Assembly: GCA_014376935.1 (NCBI GenBank)
Contig: JACMQO010000112.1
Span: 1 to 49,183, forward strand
Direction of reading: 5' to 3'
Source of the DNA: Bdellovibrio sp.
Lineage (GTDB): Bacteria > Bdellovibrionota > Bdellovibrionia > Bdellovibrionales > Bdellovibrionaceae
Length of the DNA stretch: 49,183 bases
The first letter of the stretch is position 1; every line of letters begins with the position of its first letter. Shown one piece after another: positions 35,898-43,244 of this stretch. The notes beneath the pieces are model-generated. The model was not told where the DNA came from and made no database searches. It saw only the letters and a program-made list of their open reading frames with translations. The translations under genes were made by a program, and so were the position numbers.

Positions 35898-36116
35898 CTA
35901 TTCTCTTGGTCTTACTTCGATCAGTTCGACGTGAAAGATTAGGTTTGAGTTTGGGGTTATGAATTTTCCGATTTGTCTTTCGCCGTAAGCTAAGTGGGCG
36001 GGGACGTTCAGGGTTCTTTTTCCGCCCTCTTTCATTCCCATGACTCCGATGTCCCAGCCTTGAATGACCCGTTTCGAACCAATGAGTGTGTCTGTGATTT
36101 TTAATTCTGTTATCAT
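35898..36116 (-). pseudogene. FKBP-type peptidyl-prolyl isomerase with internal deletion
   Basis: The 72 codons read as the extreme N-terminus of an FKBP (MITELKITDTLIG) joined directly to its second half (RVIQGWDIGVMGMKEGGKRTL, then PAHLAYGERQIGKF, and SNLIFHVELIEV). Family members have about 108-115 residues; the missing 40 include the strand VHYTG, FDSS and the loop that form much of the active-site pocket. Translation could still occur, but the fold cannot be complete. The deletion keeps the frame. The gene is last in the 31.5-36.1 kb decay zone. Confidence 0.8.
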
Positions 36117-36415
36117 TTTTTAATTATCCTAAGATTCATTTCACGTATTTTATTTTGTTTTAAAAGGCCAGTCTAATGTATTATGGTCTGTCGTGGTTGT
36201 GGCTAACTTGGTTTTAACCAGATGTGCAGATCCTCGGCCGGGGCGGGCGTGAAACTACTTAATAAAACAAAGCCCAAACTTTTGTTTTTCATCAAAATTT
36301 TCAATAGTCCTCCTTGATTGATTGAAACTGAGTCTTAGACAGGGCTACAGTCCAGTCGGGTTAATCAACAAAGGTCTAGTTTAATCTAGTTATTAAACGT
36401 AGTAGGGTGAAGTTT
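36117..36415. other. Intergenic stretch with no gene seen
   Basis: About 300 bases between the truncated FKBP gene and the DUF2945 gene. I see no open frame with coding character. Just before the DUF2945 gene there is a pair of imperfect repeats (gtctagttt and atctagtta, from about 36372) that may belong to its promoter. Confidence 0.4.
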
Positions 36416-36694
36416 ATGAAAACGGATAAGAAATCAAACAGCTATAAAGTCGGAACAGAAGTGCAGTGGAAATGGATGGGGCGTTTTATTATGGGTGTCG
36501 TATCCGAAGTTCATTTCGAATCGGTCTCAAAAAAAATAAAAGAAAAATTGATTAAAAGAAATGGAACGGCCGAAAACCCGGCGTATCTTGTTCAGTCAGC
36601 GGCTGGTAATTTTGCCTTGAAGTTACACTCAGAGGTTGAGGCGGTTGGAAAAAGTAAGTCAAAAGCCGTTAAGCCCACGCTATTTAGCCGCTAA
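36416..36694 (+). CDS. DUF2945 (Hva1-type Tudor-like) domain protein
   Basis: A 92-aa protein whose order of motifs (YKVGTEVQWKWMGRFIMGVVSEVH, then RNGTAENPAYLVQSAAG and ALKLHSEV) matches DUF2945, the small hypervirulence-associated Tudor-like barrel. Function unknown. The ATG at 36416 has agggtga ahead; a GTG 9 bases upstream is also in frame. It is a single gene. Confidence 0.75.
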   Translation: MKTDKKSNSYKVGTEVQWKWMGRFIMGVVSEVHFESVSKKIKEKLIKRNGTAENPAYLVQSAAGNFALKLHSEVEAVGKSKSKAVKPTLFSR

Positions 36695-36769
36695 CTTATT
36701 CACCCAATCGAACTGTTGTTGCCCAGTTGCCCTAAGCTAAACTATAGTCAGCGTAAATGAGGTACTTGA

Positions 36770-37045
36770 ATGAGCGCAGAGTGGAAAAAATTAAAAACAG
36801 AAATTAACGACCAAATCGAAAATTTAAAATCAAAATTAGGAACTGACTTCAATGCAAACCCTAAAAAAACTTTGACGTTAGTTTTAGTTAAAATCAAAGA
36901 CAACGCGAAAGAAGCCGTTGTGACGATCGCCCCCAAAGACAATCCAGAAGTAAAATCTGAACTGAGCATCAATTTACAAAACACGCAAAATTTAGCAAAA
37001 CGTTTTGAAAGTTTACTGTCAGACTATAAAGCAAAAAATAAATAG
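36770..37045 (+). CDS. Small hypothetical protein
   Basis: A 91-aa, lysine-rich soluble protein: an N-terminal helix (WKKLKTEINDQIENLKSKL), two or three strands (LTLVLVKI, EAVVTIAP, KSELSINL) and a C-terminal helix. No family recognised. A site (gaggt) precedes the ATG. The SDR gene starts 25 bases after its stop and may be co-transcribed. Confidence 0.65.
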   Translation: MSAEWKKLKTEINDQIENLKSKLGTDFNANPKKTLTLVLVKIKDNAKEAVVTIAPKDNPEVKSELSINLQNTQNLAKRFESLLSDYKAKNK

Positions 37046-37070
37046 TTAACTGTTCGTTAAAAGGAGATTT

Positions 37071-37856
37071 ATGAATATCAGTGGTAATACAATTTTAATT
37101 ACTGGCGGTGGTTCAGGAATCGGCCTTGCCTTAGCTGAAGAATTTAAAAAACTGGGTAACGAAGTCATTGTTGCCGGACGCACTCAAGCTAAACTTGAAG
37201 TTGCGGCTTCAAAAGGTTTACACACCTTAACGGTCGATATGACAGATTTAAATAGCATCGACTCTTTAGTCGAACAGGCCATCACGTTATTTCCGGCATT
37301 AAATGTTGTGATTCATAATGCAGGTGTGATGAAAAATGAAAAACTAATCGGGCAAAATAATTCACAGATCGCGGCCGAAACCATAGCTACAAATTTAACC
37401 GGCCCGATTCAATTAACAAACGCATTGATCCCGCACTTTTTAAAACAAAAAACTGCGGGTATTATCACGGTCACTTCGGGTTTAGCGTATGTTCCGCTAG
37501 CGATGACGCCAACCTATTCGGCGACAAAGGCTGCGATTCATTCGTACACGCAAAGTCTTCGCTACCAACTTCAAGATACGCATATCAAGGTGAAAGAACT
37601 AGTTCCTCCGTACGTCAGAACGGCGTTGATGGGGGCTCGGCAAGCTCAGGATGACAATGCGATGCCGCTTGAAGACTTCGTCTCTGAAGTGATGTCGATT
37701 CTACGTGATCAACCTACGACCGAACAAATTTTGGTGAAGCGCGTTCAGCCACAACGCTATTCAGCCAGTGAAGGTGAAGCCAAGTACAAAGAGTTTTTCA
37801 AGAAGCAAAATGACATGCTGATGAACGCCCGCAAAAAAGAGTGGGACGCTTTATGA
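37071..37856 (+). CDS. Short-chain dehydrogenase/reductase, DltE-like
   Basis: A 261-aa classical SDR. The cofactor loop is TGGGSGIGLALAEEF (residues about 9-23), NAG is at about 85, and the catalytic triad is represented by Ser (TVTSGLAYV) and Tyr-x3-Lys (YSATKAA). The C-terminal part (VKELVPPYVRTALMG) is of the DltE type. An oxidoreductase acting on an unknown alcohol or ketone; DltE is named for its place near dlt genes elsewhere but no dlt gene is here. A strong site (aaggagat) precedes the ATG. The stop overlaps the next start as ATGA. Confidence 0.85.
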   Translation: MNISGNTILITGGGSGIGLALAEEFKKLGNEVIVAGRTQAKLEVAASKGLHTLTVDMTDLNSIDSLVEQAITLFPALNVVIHNAGVMKNEKLIGQNNSQIAAETIATNLTGPIQLTNALIPHFLKQKTAGIITVTSGLAYVPLAMTPTYSATKAAIHSYTQSLRYQLQDTHIKVKELVPPYVRTALMGARQAQDDNAMPLEDFVSEVMSILRDQPTTEQILVKRVQPQRYSASEGEAKYKEFFKKQNDMLMNARKKEWDAL

Positions 37857-38254
37857 TGCCTATGAAAATAGAACTGCTAATTTTATTACTGACAGTCGGC
37901 CTAGGTTTCATTCAACTTTTGATTGCCAGTGCGGCCGCGACCAAAGTGCGCGGGAAAAACTATAATTTTAGTTCACGCGATGAACAGCAGCCTTCCTTAA
38001 AAGGAAAGCCTGCACGTTTAGACCGTGCCTTTAAAAATTTTCAAGAAACGTTTCCGTTTTTTTTGGCGGGCGTATTCATTGTTATGGCCAACGACAAAGC
38101 TGGAATGATCAGCGCTATTTCGGCGATCGTGTATCTGCTAGCTAGAATGATTTATGTATTTTTATACGTCTATGATGTTATCTATGTTCGTACTGCCGTT
38201 TGGATGATTTCTGTTTTGGGTATTCTGGGCCTTTATGCTCAAAATTTTTTATAA
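37853..38254 (+). CDS. MAPEG-like membrane protein
   Basis: A 133-aa protein with four membrane segments. The loop between the first and second (RLDRAFKNFQETFPFFLAGV) carries the R...NFxETFP pattern characteristic of MAPEG, the family of microsomal glutathione transferase-like proteins. The third and fourth segments (LLARMIYVFLYVYDV) fit as well. The start at 37853 overlaps the SDR stop by four bases (ATGA), so the two are coupled. Another ATG at 37862 is possible. Confidence 0.8.
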   Translation: MMPMKIELLILLLTVGLGFIQLLIASAAATKVRGKNYNFSSRDEQQPSLKGKPARLDRAFKNFQETFPFFLAGVFIVMANDKAGMISAISAIVYLLARMIYVFLYVYDVIYVRTAVWMISVLGILGLYAQNFL

Positions 38255-38263
38255 ATTGAGCTA

Positions 38264-38902
38264 TTAAATTTTTTGGCTCAGTGATTTTTGCGCTAATTTT
38301 TGCAGCCGATCAATGGATGAAGTGGCGAAATATTTTTGCAACGATCGTCCAAATAAGCGAAAACCTGTTCGGTTGAAGAAATTTGGAATGCGGTCCGGTT
38401 TTGAATAGGCGTTGATTTCAAAAAAAACTTCTCCGGATTTTAAATTTTTAAAAACTTCAAATCGAATCTCTCCGATTTCAAAATGGCCCGTCAAAGTCCG
38501 GTACGAATAGCCCCAAACTTGTATTTTCTGCTTCGATGAATCAGTTCTGACTTCATCGATCACGGCCGTGATGCGCACGCCGAATGTAAATGTGAACCCC
38601 GCGAATTTGGCCAGCATCAGCATGTCGCGACCATAGAGTTCACGATCTGGATCGAAAATCGCAGATATTAATCTAGGATCAGGAAACTGGTAAAGTCGCA
38701 ACGAATTTTGAACTGCTTTGAAGGCTCCATTGATAAGGGGAGGGCCGGGTGGTTCGATCGCCAGTAATGCTTGGTAGCGATCGATTTTCCAACCTTTTTT
38801 ATCTTCCGATGTCTGATAAACTTTTTCGTCGTAATTAAAATTAAGCTTTGCTAAATTTTGAATTTGGGGGCGATAAAAATCCCAATTTAAAGAGTTTGCC
38901 AC
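38264..38902 (-). CDS. DUF1990-like protein 1
   Basis: A 212-aa soluble protein. The sequence GYSYRTLTGHFEIGEIRFEVFKN, followed by NAYSKPD (usually SRP) and FGRSLQKYFATSS, matches DUF1990. It starts at a GTG at 38902 with gaggag about eight bases ahead, inside the end of the upstream DUF1990 gene (16 bases overlap). The enzyme role of the family is not known. Confidence 0.75.
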   Translation of the reverse strand: MANSLNWDFYRPQIQNLAKLNFNYDEKVYQTSEDKKGWKIDRYQALLAIEPPGPPLINGAFKAVQNSLRLYQFPDPRLISAIFDPDRELYGRDMLMLAKFAGFTFTFGVRITAVIDEVRTDSSKQKIQVWGYSYRTLTGHFEIGEIRFEVFKNLKSGEVFFEINAYSKPDRIPNFFNRTGFRLFGRSLQKYFATSSIDRLQKLAQKSLSQKI

Positions 38903-39465
38903 TGCTGCGACTCCTCATTATATTTTTCGGTCACCACTTGCACTTCGGGCACTTCTTCAAAACAGTTGGGGTCAGCTTCTAATGCGGCTTTGGCAAATTG
39001 TTCGCAAAACCCCTTCCACATTTCTGTTTGCGCCAGGCGAACAATTGGAATTTTGTCGTAAACAAGATCAACAAAGGCGTCGCGGCTTTTGGCTTTTGAT
39101 TCAATTTGAAAAAGATTTTCGTTAGGGCCCATGTTCTTCATTTCAAAAGTGATTTCACCCGCTTCTAGGTGACCTTCTAGGGTCGCCAGTTTGAATCTAT
39201 TTGGACCGACTTCCGTAACGCGTACAGGCCCATTCCAGGGTCCTGGAATATGAACGATAAATTCATCGCCCACGTGTAACGAGGTCTTCGAACCTTTTGT
39301 TTTTTCAAAGTGCGCTAGAATCTGTGGCGAAAATTGATCTGGGTTTTGCTGTAGCTGATCCATGCTGGCAGAAGCCGCTTTAGCACAAATCGGCAAACGA
39401 ACTGAATAGATACGATGAAACAGGTTTCCATATCCTTGATCTACTTTTTGTGTGTCTTGTTTCAT
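38887..39465 (-). CDS. DUF1990-like protein 2
   Basis: A 192-aa soluble protein with the same family marks as its neighbour: VTEVGPNRFKLATLEGHLEAGEITFEM, then SKAKSRDA. It overlaps the next gene by 16 bases, so the two probably arose by duplication and are translated together. The ATG at 39465 has taggat ahead. Confidence 0.72.
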   Translation of the reverse strand: MKQDTQKVDQGYGNLFHRIYSVRLPICAKAASASMDQLQQNPDQFSPQILAHFEKTKGSKTSLHVGDEFIVHIPGPWNGPVRVTEVGPNRFKLATLEGHLEAGEITFEMKNMGPNENLFQIESKAKSRDAFVDLVYDKIPIVRLAQTEMWKGFCEQFAKAALEADPNCFEEVPEVQVVTEKYNEESQQWQTL

Positions 39466-39679
39466 TACATCCTACCTTTTTGGGTACAGACGCTACAAAT
39501 TTCGTGCGCGATCCAAAAAGCATTAAAAAGAACTAGGGCGGTCAAAAATGGAGAAATCCGTTGGTAGCGTGGATTTTTTGGACTAAAAACGATGATACCC
39601 TCAGCATCATTTAAATCGACTCATGAAAGACTCCTTCGTATGTCAGATACTAAAGGTTTTAGATATAGTTATAATATAA

Positions 39680-39985
39680 TCCCAATTTTATCCGAAAGCT
39701 TGTCGGTCAGCTTCCAGCAGCGGGCCTGGTCGACTCCGTCAGAGGAAAAACGGGCGGAGTTCGCTTGGCCAAGAAAGCCAAAGAGATCAGCTTGATCAAA
39801 TTTATAAAGCGGTCAGCGATTCAGCATTAATGGCGATACCAACAAAATCACCCAATAAATCCTGTGCCATCAGCTGCGGCATGGGCGACATCTTATGCAA
39901 AATATCACAAGAGATCGAGCAGAACACACTAAATCAATTAGCCAAAAAAAACCTAAGCGATATTTTAAATCAGTTGAGCTCTTAA
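39680..39985 (+). pseudogene. Orphan open frame, probable gene remnant
   Basis: This frame is open for 101 codons, yet its first ATG is at 39830 with no binding site. The second half looks like a genuine C-terminus: DQLDQIYKAVSDSALMAIP, then a cysteine group (SCAISCGMGDILCKI) and a Leu/Asn-rich helix. No family is recognised. The upstream 200 bases (39480-39680) contain nothing I can support. I read it as the tail of a lost gene. Confidence 0.3.
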
Positions 39986-40084
39986 CAGAAGACAGTATCG
40001 AAAACCGGATTCAGTATTCCTGAGGCCCTTCTAGCTTTCTAGTCTAAATGACTTGAAAATTGCAATTAGCAATTTTTAGGCATA

Positions 40085-40113
40085 TTGACATGTACCCCAA
40101 TTTAGGGTACAAT
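40085..40113 (+). promoter_or_regulatory. Promoter and operator of the toxin-antitoxin locus
   Basis: TTGACA (40085-40090), a 17-base spacer and TACAAT (40108-40113) make a near-consensus sigma-70 promoter. A perfect dyad, GTACCC (40092-40097) and GGGTAC (40105-40110), fills the spacer and runs into the -10 box. An antitoxin bound there would block polymerase, the usual autoregulation of such loci. Confidence 0.85.
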
Positions 40114-40131
40114 TGGGAAAGATGTTTGTTT

Positions 40132-40417
40132 GTGAATAAAGTTGATCTTTCCAAAGTTGAGAAGCAACTTAAACGGATTCCTCAAGAGATTGTCTTTCGC
40201 TTAATGAGATGGGTTCGAACTATTGAAGAGTTTGGTCTTAATGAATCTCGAAAAGTTAAAGGCTATCACGACGAACCATTAAAAGGTGTAATGGCAAGGG
40301 CAAAGATCCGTTAGACTTGGTATTAAGTGGCGAGCCATTTATACCTATTCTAAATTAGGTGAATTAAATATCGGAAAGATTGAAGAGGTAACAGCGCATG
40401 ACTACCGGAAAGAATAA
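40132..40417 (+). pseudogene. HigB/RelE-like toxin gene with a one-base frameshift
   Basis: The frame from the GTG at 40132 reads like a RelE/HigB toxin (VEKQLKRIPQEIVFRLMRWV, ESRKVKGYHDEPLKG) but stops at 40314. The rest of the family pattern, RSVRLGIKWRAIYTY and VTAHDYRKE, continues in the next frame to TAA at 40415-40417, overlapping the antitoxin by 20 bases. Removing one A near 40293 would restore GQRSVRL, the normal motif. The start could also be a TTG a few codons upstream. The toxin is either inactivated, or the base is a sequencing error. Confidence 0.85.
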
Positions 40418-40715
40418 AAAAAATAAATATGGTTTGAAAGAGCTTGAAAAAGAATTTGGTTCTTTGACGTTTGGTCGGCTTCTTGAATCTCATCGCCTTG
40501 CTGAAGAAATATCGCAAACAGAGATGGCTAATAAATTAAAAATGAGTCGTCAAAAATTAAATGATTTTGAACATGGGCGAAGATTCCCAAGTCTTGGTGC
40601 TGCGGCTGAAATGGCCGAGACGCTCGGTGAGCATGCGGCCACGTGGGTTTCTGTTGTTATCGAAGAAATGTTACGAGCGGATAATTTGGATTACAAAGTG
40701 ACATTAGCAGGTTGA
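40398..40715 (+). CDS. HigA-like antitoxin with XRE helix-turn-helix
   Basis: A 105-aa protein. A helix-turn-helix of the Xre/HigA type lies at about residues 25-80 (FGRLLESHRLAEEISQTEMANKLKMSRQKLNDFEHGRRFPSL). It overlaps the toxin end by 20 bases, the usual toxin-first order of HigBA loci. The antitoxin would neutralise the toxin and repress the shared promoter at 40085-40113. Its frame is intact although the toxin's is not. Confidence 0.85.
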   Translation: MTTGKNKKNKYGLKELEKEFGSLTFGRLLESHRLAEEISQTEMANKLKMSRQKLNDFEHGRRFPSLGAAAEMAETLGEHAATWVSVVIEEMLRADNLDYKVTLAG

Positions 40716-40763
40716 ACTAGTCGTGTTTGATTTTGATAAATTTTAAGCCTTCGCTTACTTTTT

Positions 40764-40797
40764 GGCGGCACATAATTTTTAGCTATTATGTGCCGCC
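40764..40797. repeat. Perfect 13-bp hairpin between convergent genes
   Basis: GGCGGCACATAAT (40764-40776) pairs perfectly with ATTATGTGCCGCC (40785-40797) around an 8-base loop. It separates the antitoxin gene from the converging MerR-DnaE gene and probably stops transcripts from both sides, though neither strand has the usual T-run after the stem. Confidence 0.7.
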
Positions 40798-40805
40798 TAA
40801 TAACC

Positions 40806-42338
40806 TTACCCTTGATGCAACGAAACCCCATTGATTCGTATGCCGATATCATCCCACTTGAACCCGTGTTTCTGTTCAAACCTTTCAATTTGCTCAAAGT
40901 AAGCCGACTTGTGTAAAGTCTTAAGTACGGCCGTTTGTTTTGTAAACTTAGCGAACGCGATCGCGTGCGGCATGCAGAAAGCCAATTTACTTTCTTCGGC
41001 GACCAGATCAACAACTTGTGTGGGTGCTACTTTCTGAAATACAATCCAATCTAAATCTTGATCACGCTCAGTTACAGTTTTCATTGCGTAGGTTCTGCGA
41101 AGAGCATTGCTTCGACTCAGTTCCCAACCGGTGTATTCAGAAATTATTTTCATAATGTCTTCATGATAGATAACGACGCCGTGATTCGGTTGTAGCCACT
41201 TTTCAATTTTTTCTGAAAGAAAGCCGTAAGAAAATGTTTTTTTCTTAGCGTCACGATAAAGATCAATTCGATTGATCAGTTCTTGCGTATGGGGCCGCCA
41301 AAGAGCGGTAATATTTATGATATCTCTGAACGAAAATTCTGTTTGATCTTTGAAATGCTCTTCGATTTTTTTTAATCCTAAAAACTCTGGGAAAAACTTG
41401 TCATAGTTCATAACCAAAGCATCGGGTGAAAAATCAAATTGAAATATTTTTTCAAAATCACCATTCTTAAAAGGACTTAATACGATATCAGAGTCATCTT
41501 GAATAGTATCATAGTCTATAACTTGTCCCATCGCTTTATGGGTATTCTGAATAACATCAATCAACGGCATTTTAAATGCCTGAATTTCGCCGTAAGATAA
41601 TGTGCGATTCACATCGCGACAAAAATCGACGAACTCTTGACCTCGCTCGTATTCGACATCGATATGAAAAAATGGCTTTTGGGTCAATAGCCGCTCTGGA
41701 AGCATTTCGTATTTTAATGGATCAACGACCGAGAATCCAAGGCCGTAAAAAGACATGCTGGCCGGCGAACTTCCGCGAGCTGTTCCTAAAATAAGATTTT
41801 TTCTTTTCGCAAAATCAGTGCATTTCTTAACGGCGCTGATAAATTCGCCGACGCCCGGGTGGCTATCTAACCACGTGTCGCGTTTTAAATAAGCGACGGC
41901 TGAATCACTGATCTCGTGATAACGACTGCGTAGACCGCTGATGACCTCTTCTTTTAAGCTATCCATATACAGATTCCTTTCCGTTTCGGTGAGTATTTCA
42001 CCTGTTTCAATTTTGTTTGAAACGGAAAGAAGATTCTGCACACGCTGACGACGATCCGCGAGGTTTTCAATTTCGTGTTCTATTTGTAAAAGTCGCTCTT
42101 GCAAGTGAGTCTTCAATTCAGAATCTGAAAAGCTAATAATAATCTTGATGTCATCAAGACTAAAACCCAACCCTTGCAAATCTCGAATGCGATTCATCCG
42201 TTCAAGCAATTTTTCGCTATAGAAACGATAATTGTTTTCACCACGGTTAGACGTTGGCAAAAGACCAATAGATTCGTAATAGCGCACTGTACGCGCTGAA
42301 ACCTGAGCCTTATCTGCAAACTGTCCAATCGAAAGCAT
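40806..42338 (-). CDS. MerR-type regulator fused to a degenerate DnaE polymerase core
   Basis: A 510-aa protein. Residues 1-70 are a MerR winged helix-turn-helix (QFADKAQVSARTVRYYESIGLLP, NYRFYS, LGFSLDDIKIII), then a coiled coil (75-110). Residues about 185-480 follow family C polymerase (DnaE) motifs in order: TARGSSPAS (187, for GRGS), HIDVEY (225-230, for PDIDIDF), KMPLI (256-260, for KMDFLGL), GDFEKIFQF (293), FRDIINITALWRPH (337-350), GVVIYHEDIM (387), LRRTYAMK (413) and MPHAIAFAKF (456). Catalytic Asp 1 is His225, Asp 2 (Asp227) is kept, and Asp 3 is Pro258, so it should not polymerise. PHP, OB and tau-binding parts are absent. The ATG has ggaagga ahead. Confidence 0.88.
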   Translation of the reverse strand: MLSIGQFADKAQVSARTVRYYESIGLLPTSNRGENNYRFYSEKLLERMNRIRDLQGLGFSLDDIKIIISFSDSELKTHLQERLLQIEHEIENLADRRQRVQNLLSVSNKIETGEILTETERNLYMDSLKEEVISGLRSRYHEISDSAVAYLKRDTWLDSHPGVGEFISAVKKCTDFAKRKNLILGTARGSSPASMSFYGLGFSVVDPLKYEMLPERLLTQKPFFHIDVEYERGQEFVDFCRDVNRTLSYGEIQAFKMPLIDVIQNTHKAMGQVIDYDTIQDDSDIVLSPFKNGDFEKIFQFDFSPDALVMNYDKFFPEFLGLKKIEEHFKDQTEFSFRDIINITALWRPHTQELINRIDLYRDAKKKTFSYGFLSEKIEKWLQPNHGVVIYHEDIMKIISEYTGWELSRSNALRRTYAMKTVTERDQDLDWIVFQKVAPTQVVDLVAEESKLAFCMPHAIAFAKFTKQTAVLKTLHKSAYFEQIERFEQKHGFKWDDIGIRINGVSLHQG

Positions 42339-42356
42339 AGTCGAATTCCTTCCCGT

Positions 42357-42598
42357 TTAGTTCACCATAGGGTTTGACGTAACGGCAAGGTCAACAGGGT
42401 GAATGTAAAATAATGAAGATTTATTCAAATTAAGAAGCGCCTTATTACGGTTTGGGGTGCCGACAAGAAGTTCGCCAATACCGTAACGACCTTGAACGCG
42501 GGCAAAGACAGGTCCAATCGCTTCGTCACATGTTTTCGAATCACGCGCATGATCCATGATCGTGTGAACAGTGCCGCCGCTGACTTCGAAACATCAAC
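42357..42598 (-). pseudogene. Unrecognised gene fragment upstream of the MerR-DnaE gene
   Basis: On the minus strand the frame reads CFEVSGGTVHTIMDHARDSKTCDEA, continuing IGPVFARVQGRYGIGELLV and GTPNRNKALL to a stop at 42357. It looks like protein but has no start codon with a site, and further upstream another frame reads KCHCGAVRGVAVDV, as if one base were lost. Its last residues coincide with the MerR-type promoter, so the present DNA is probably regulatory and the fragment old debris. The remaining 42600-42770 shows no gene. Confidence 0.3.
42364..42394 (-). promoter_or_regulatory. MerR-type promoter with dyad operator
   Basis: On the minus strand, TTGACC (42394-42389), a 19-base spacer and TATGGT (42369-42364) precede the MerR-DnaE start by about 25 bases. 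TTGAC and GTCAA (42374-42378 and 42390-42394) form a dyad centred in the spacer. A long 18-20 base spacer with a centred dyad is the hallmark of promoters switched by MerR proteins. Confidence 0.7.
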
Positions 42599-42771
42599 AG
42601 CAACTCCACGAACAGCTCCACAATGACATTTTAATGAAACAGAAATATAAATACTTTATATCAAAAATTAGACGTTATTGAATAAAATAGCCTATGAATA
42701 GTTACTTTCGACGGCATCTGTGGCTAACGAATGGGCATAAAAAAATAATTGTTAAACATCGCAAAAAAAGT

Positions 42772-42800
42772 TTGACGGAAGTTAAAGTTTAATAGAAATT
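42772..42800 (+). promoter_or_regulatory. Possible promoter of the tRNA genes
   Basis: TTGACG (42772-42777) is a good -35 box about 45 bases before tRNA-Lys. The matching -10 box is poor: gaaatt at a 17-base spacing or TAGAAA at 15. I cannot decide between them. Confidence 0.35.
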
Positions 42801-42818
42801 GTCGATTCGATTCAAGAT

Positions 42819-42894
42819 GGTTCGCTAGCTCAGCTGGTAGAGCATTTCACTTTTAATGAAAGGGTCGATGGTTCGAATCCATCGCGAGCCACCA
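42819..42894 (+). tRNA. tRNA-Lys (anticodon TTT)
   Basis: A 76-base cloverleaf. The acceptor stem GGTTCGC pairs with GCGAGCC, the D arm is TAGCTCAGCTGGTAGAGC, the anticodon stem TTTCA/TGAAA closes CTTTTAA with anticodon TTT, the T arm is ATGGTTCGAATCCAT, and CCA is encoded. Confidence 0.97.
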
Positions 42895-42921
42895 TTCTTT
42901 GAATCGGATTTTTTTCTCAAC

Positions 42922-42997
42922 GTTCCCATCGTCTAGTGGCCTAGGACACCTCCCTTTCACGGAGGATACACGAGTTCGAATCTCGTTGGGAACGCCA
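42922..42997 (+). tRNA. tRNA-Glu (anticodon TTC)
   Basis: A 76-base cloverleaf. The acceptor stem GTTCCCA pairs with TGGGAAC, the anticodon stem CCTCC/GGAGG closes CTTTCAC with anticodon TTC, the T arm contains GTTCGAATC, and CCA is encoded. It lies 27 bases after tRNA-Lys and is probably co-transcribed. Confidence 0.97.
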
Positions 42998-43244
42998 ATT
43001 TCATCCAAGTATCTGACAAAACCTGACATTTATAAAGCGATTAAGCCAGCTTTGTTGGAATGTTGTTGGTATTGCTTTTCTATCCACCTTGAAACTTCAA
43101 GAGCTAGCGTTTGATTACTTACATGCGAACCAATTCTATATGTGCCTGATGTTCAAGTGAGCTTTCGGAAAAATACAAAAACTGCTATCGAGACCTGTAG
43201 ATTATCGCTAGATCAGATTCGGAAAATCAATTTCTTTTATTGTG

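Noticed and set aside
39592-39795. 67-codon frame before the toxin-antitoxin locus
   Set aside because: It overlaps the more protein-like frame at 39680-39985 and neither has a binding site; composition is that of non-coding DNA.
40129-40417. Programmed frameshift producing a functional toxin
   Set aside because: The simplest reading is one extra A, because removing it restores the GQRSVRL family motif; no slippery heptamer with a downstream structure was recognised.
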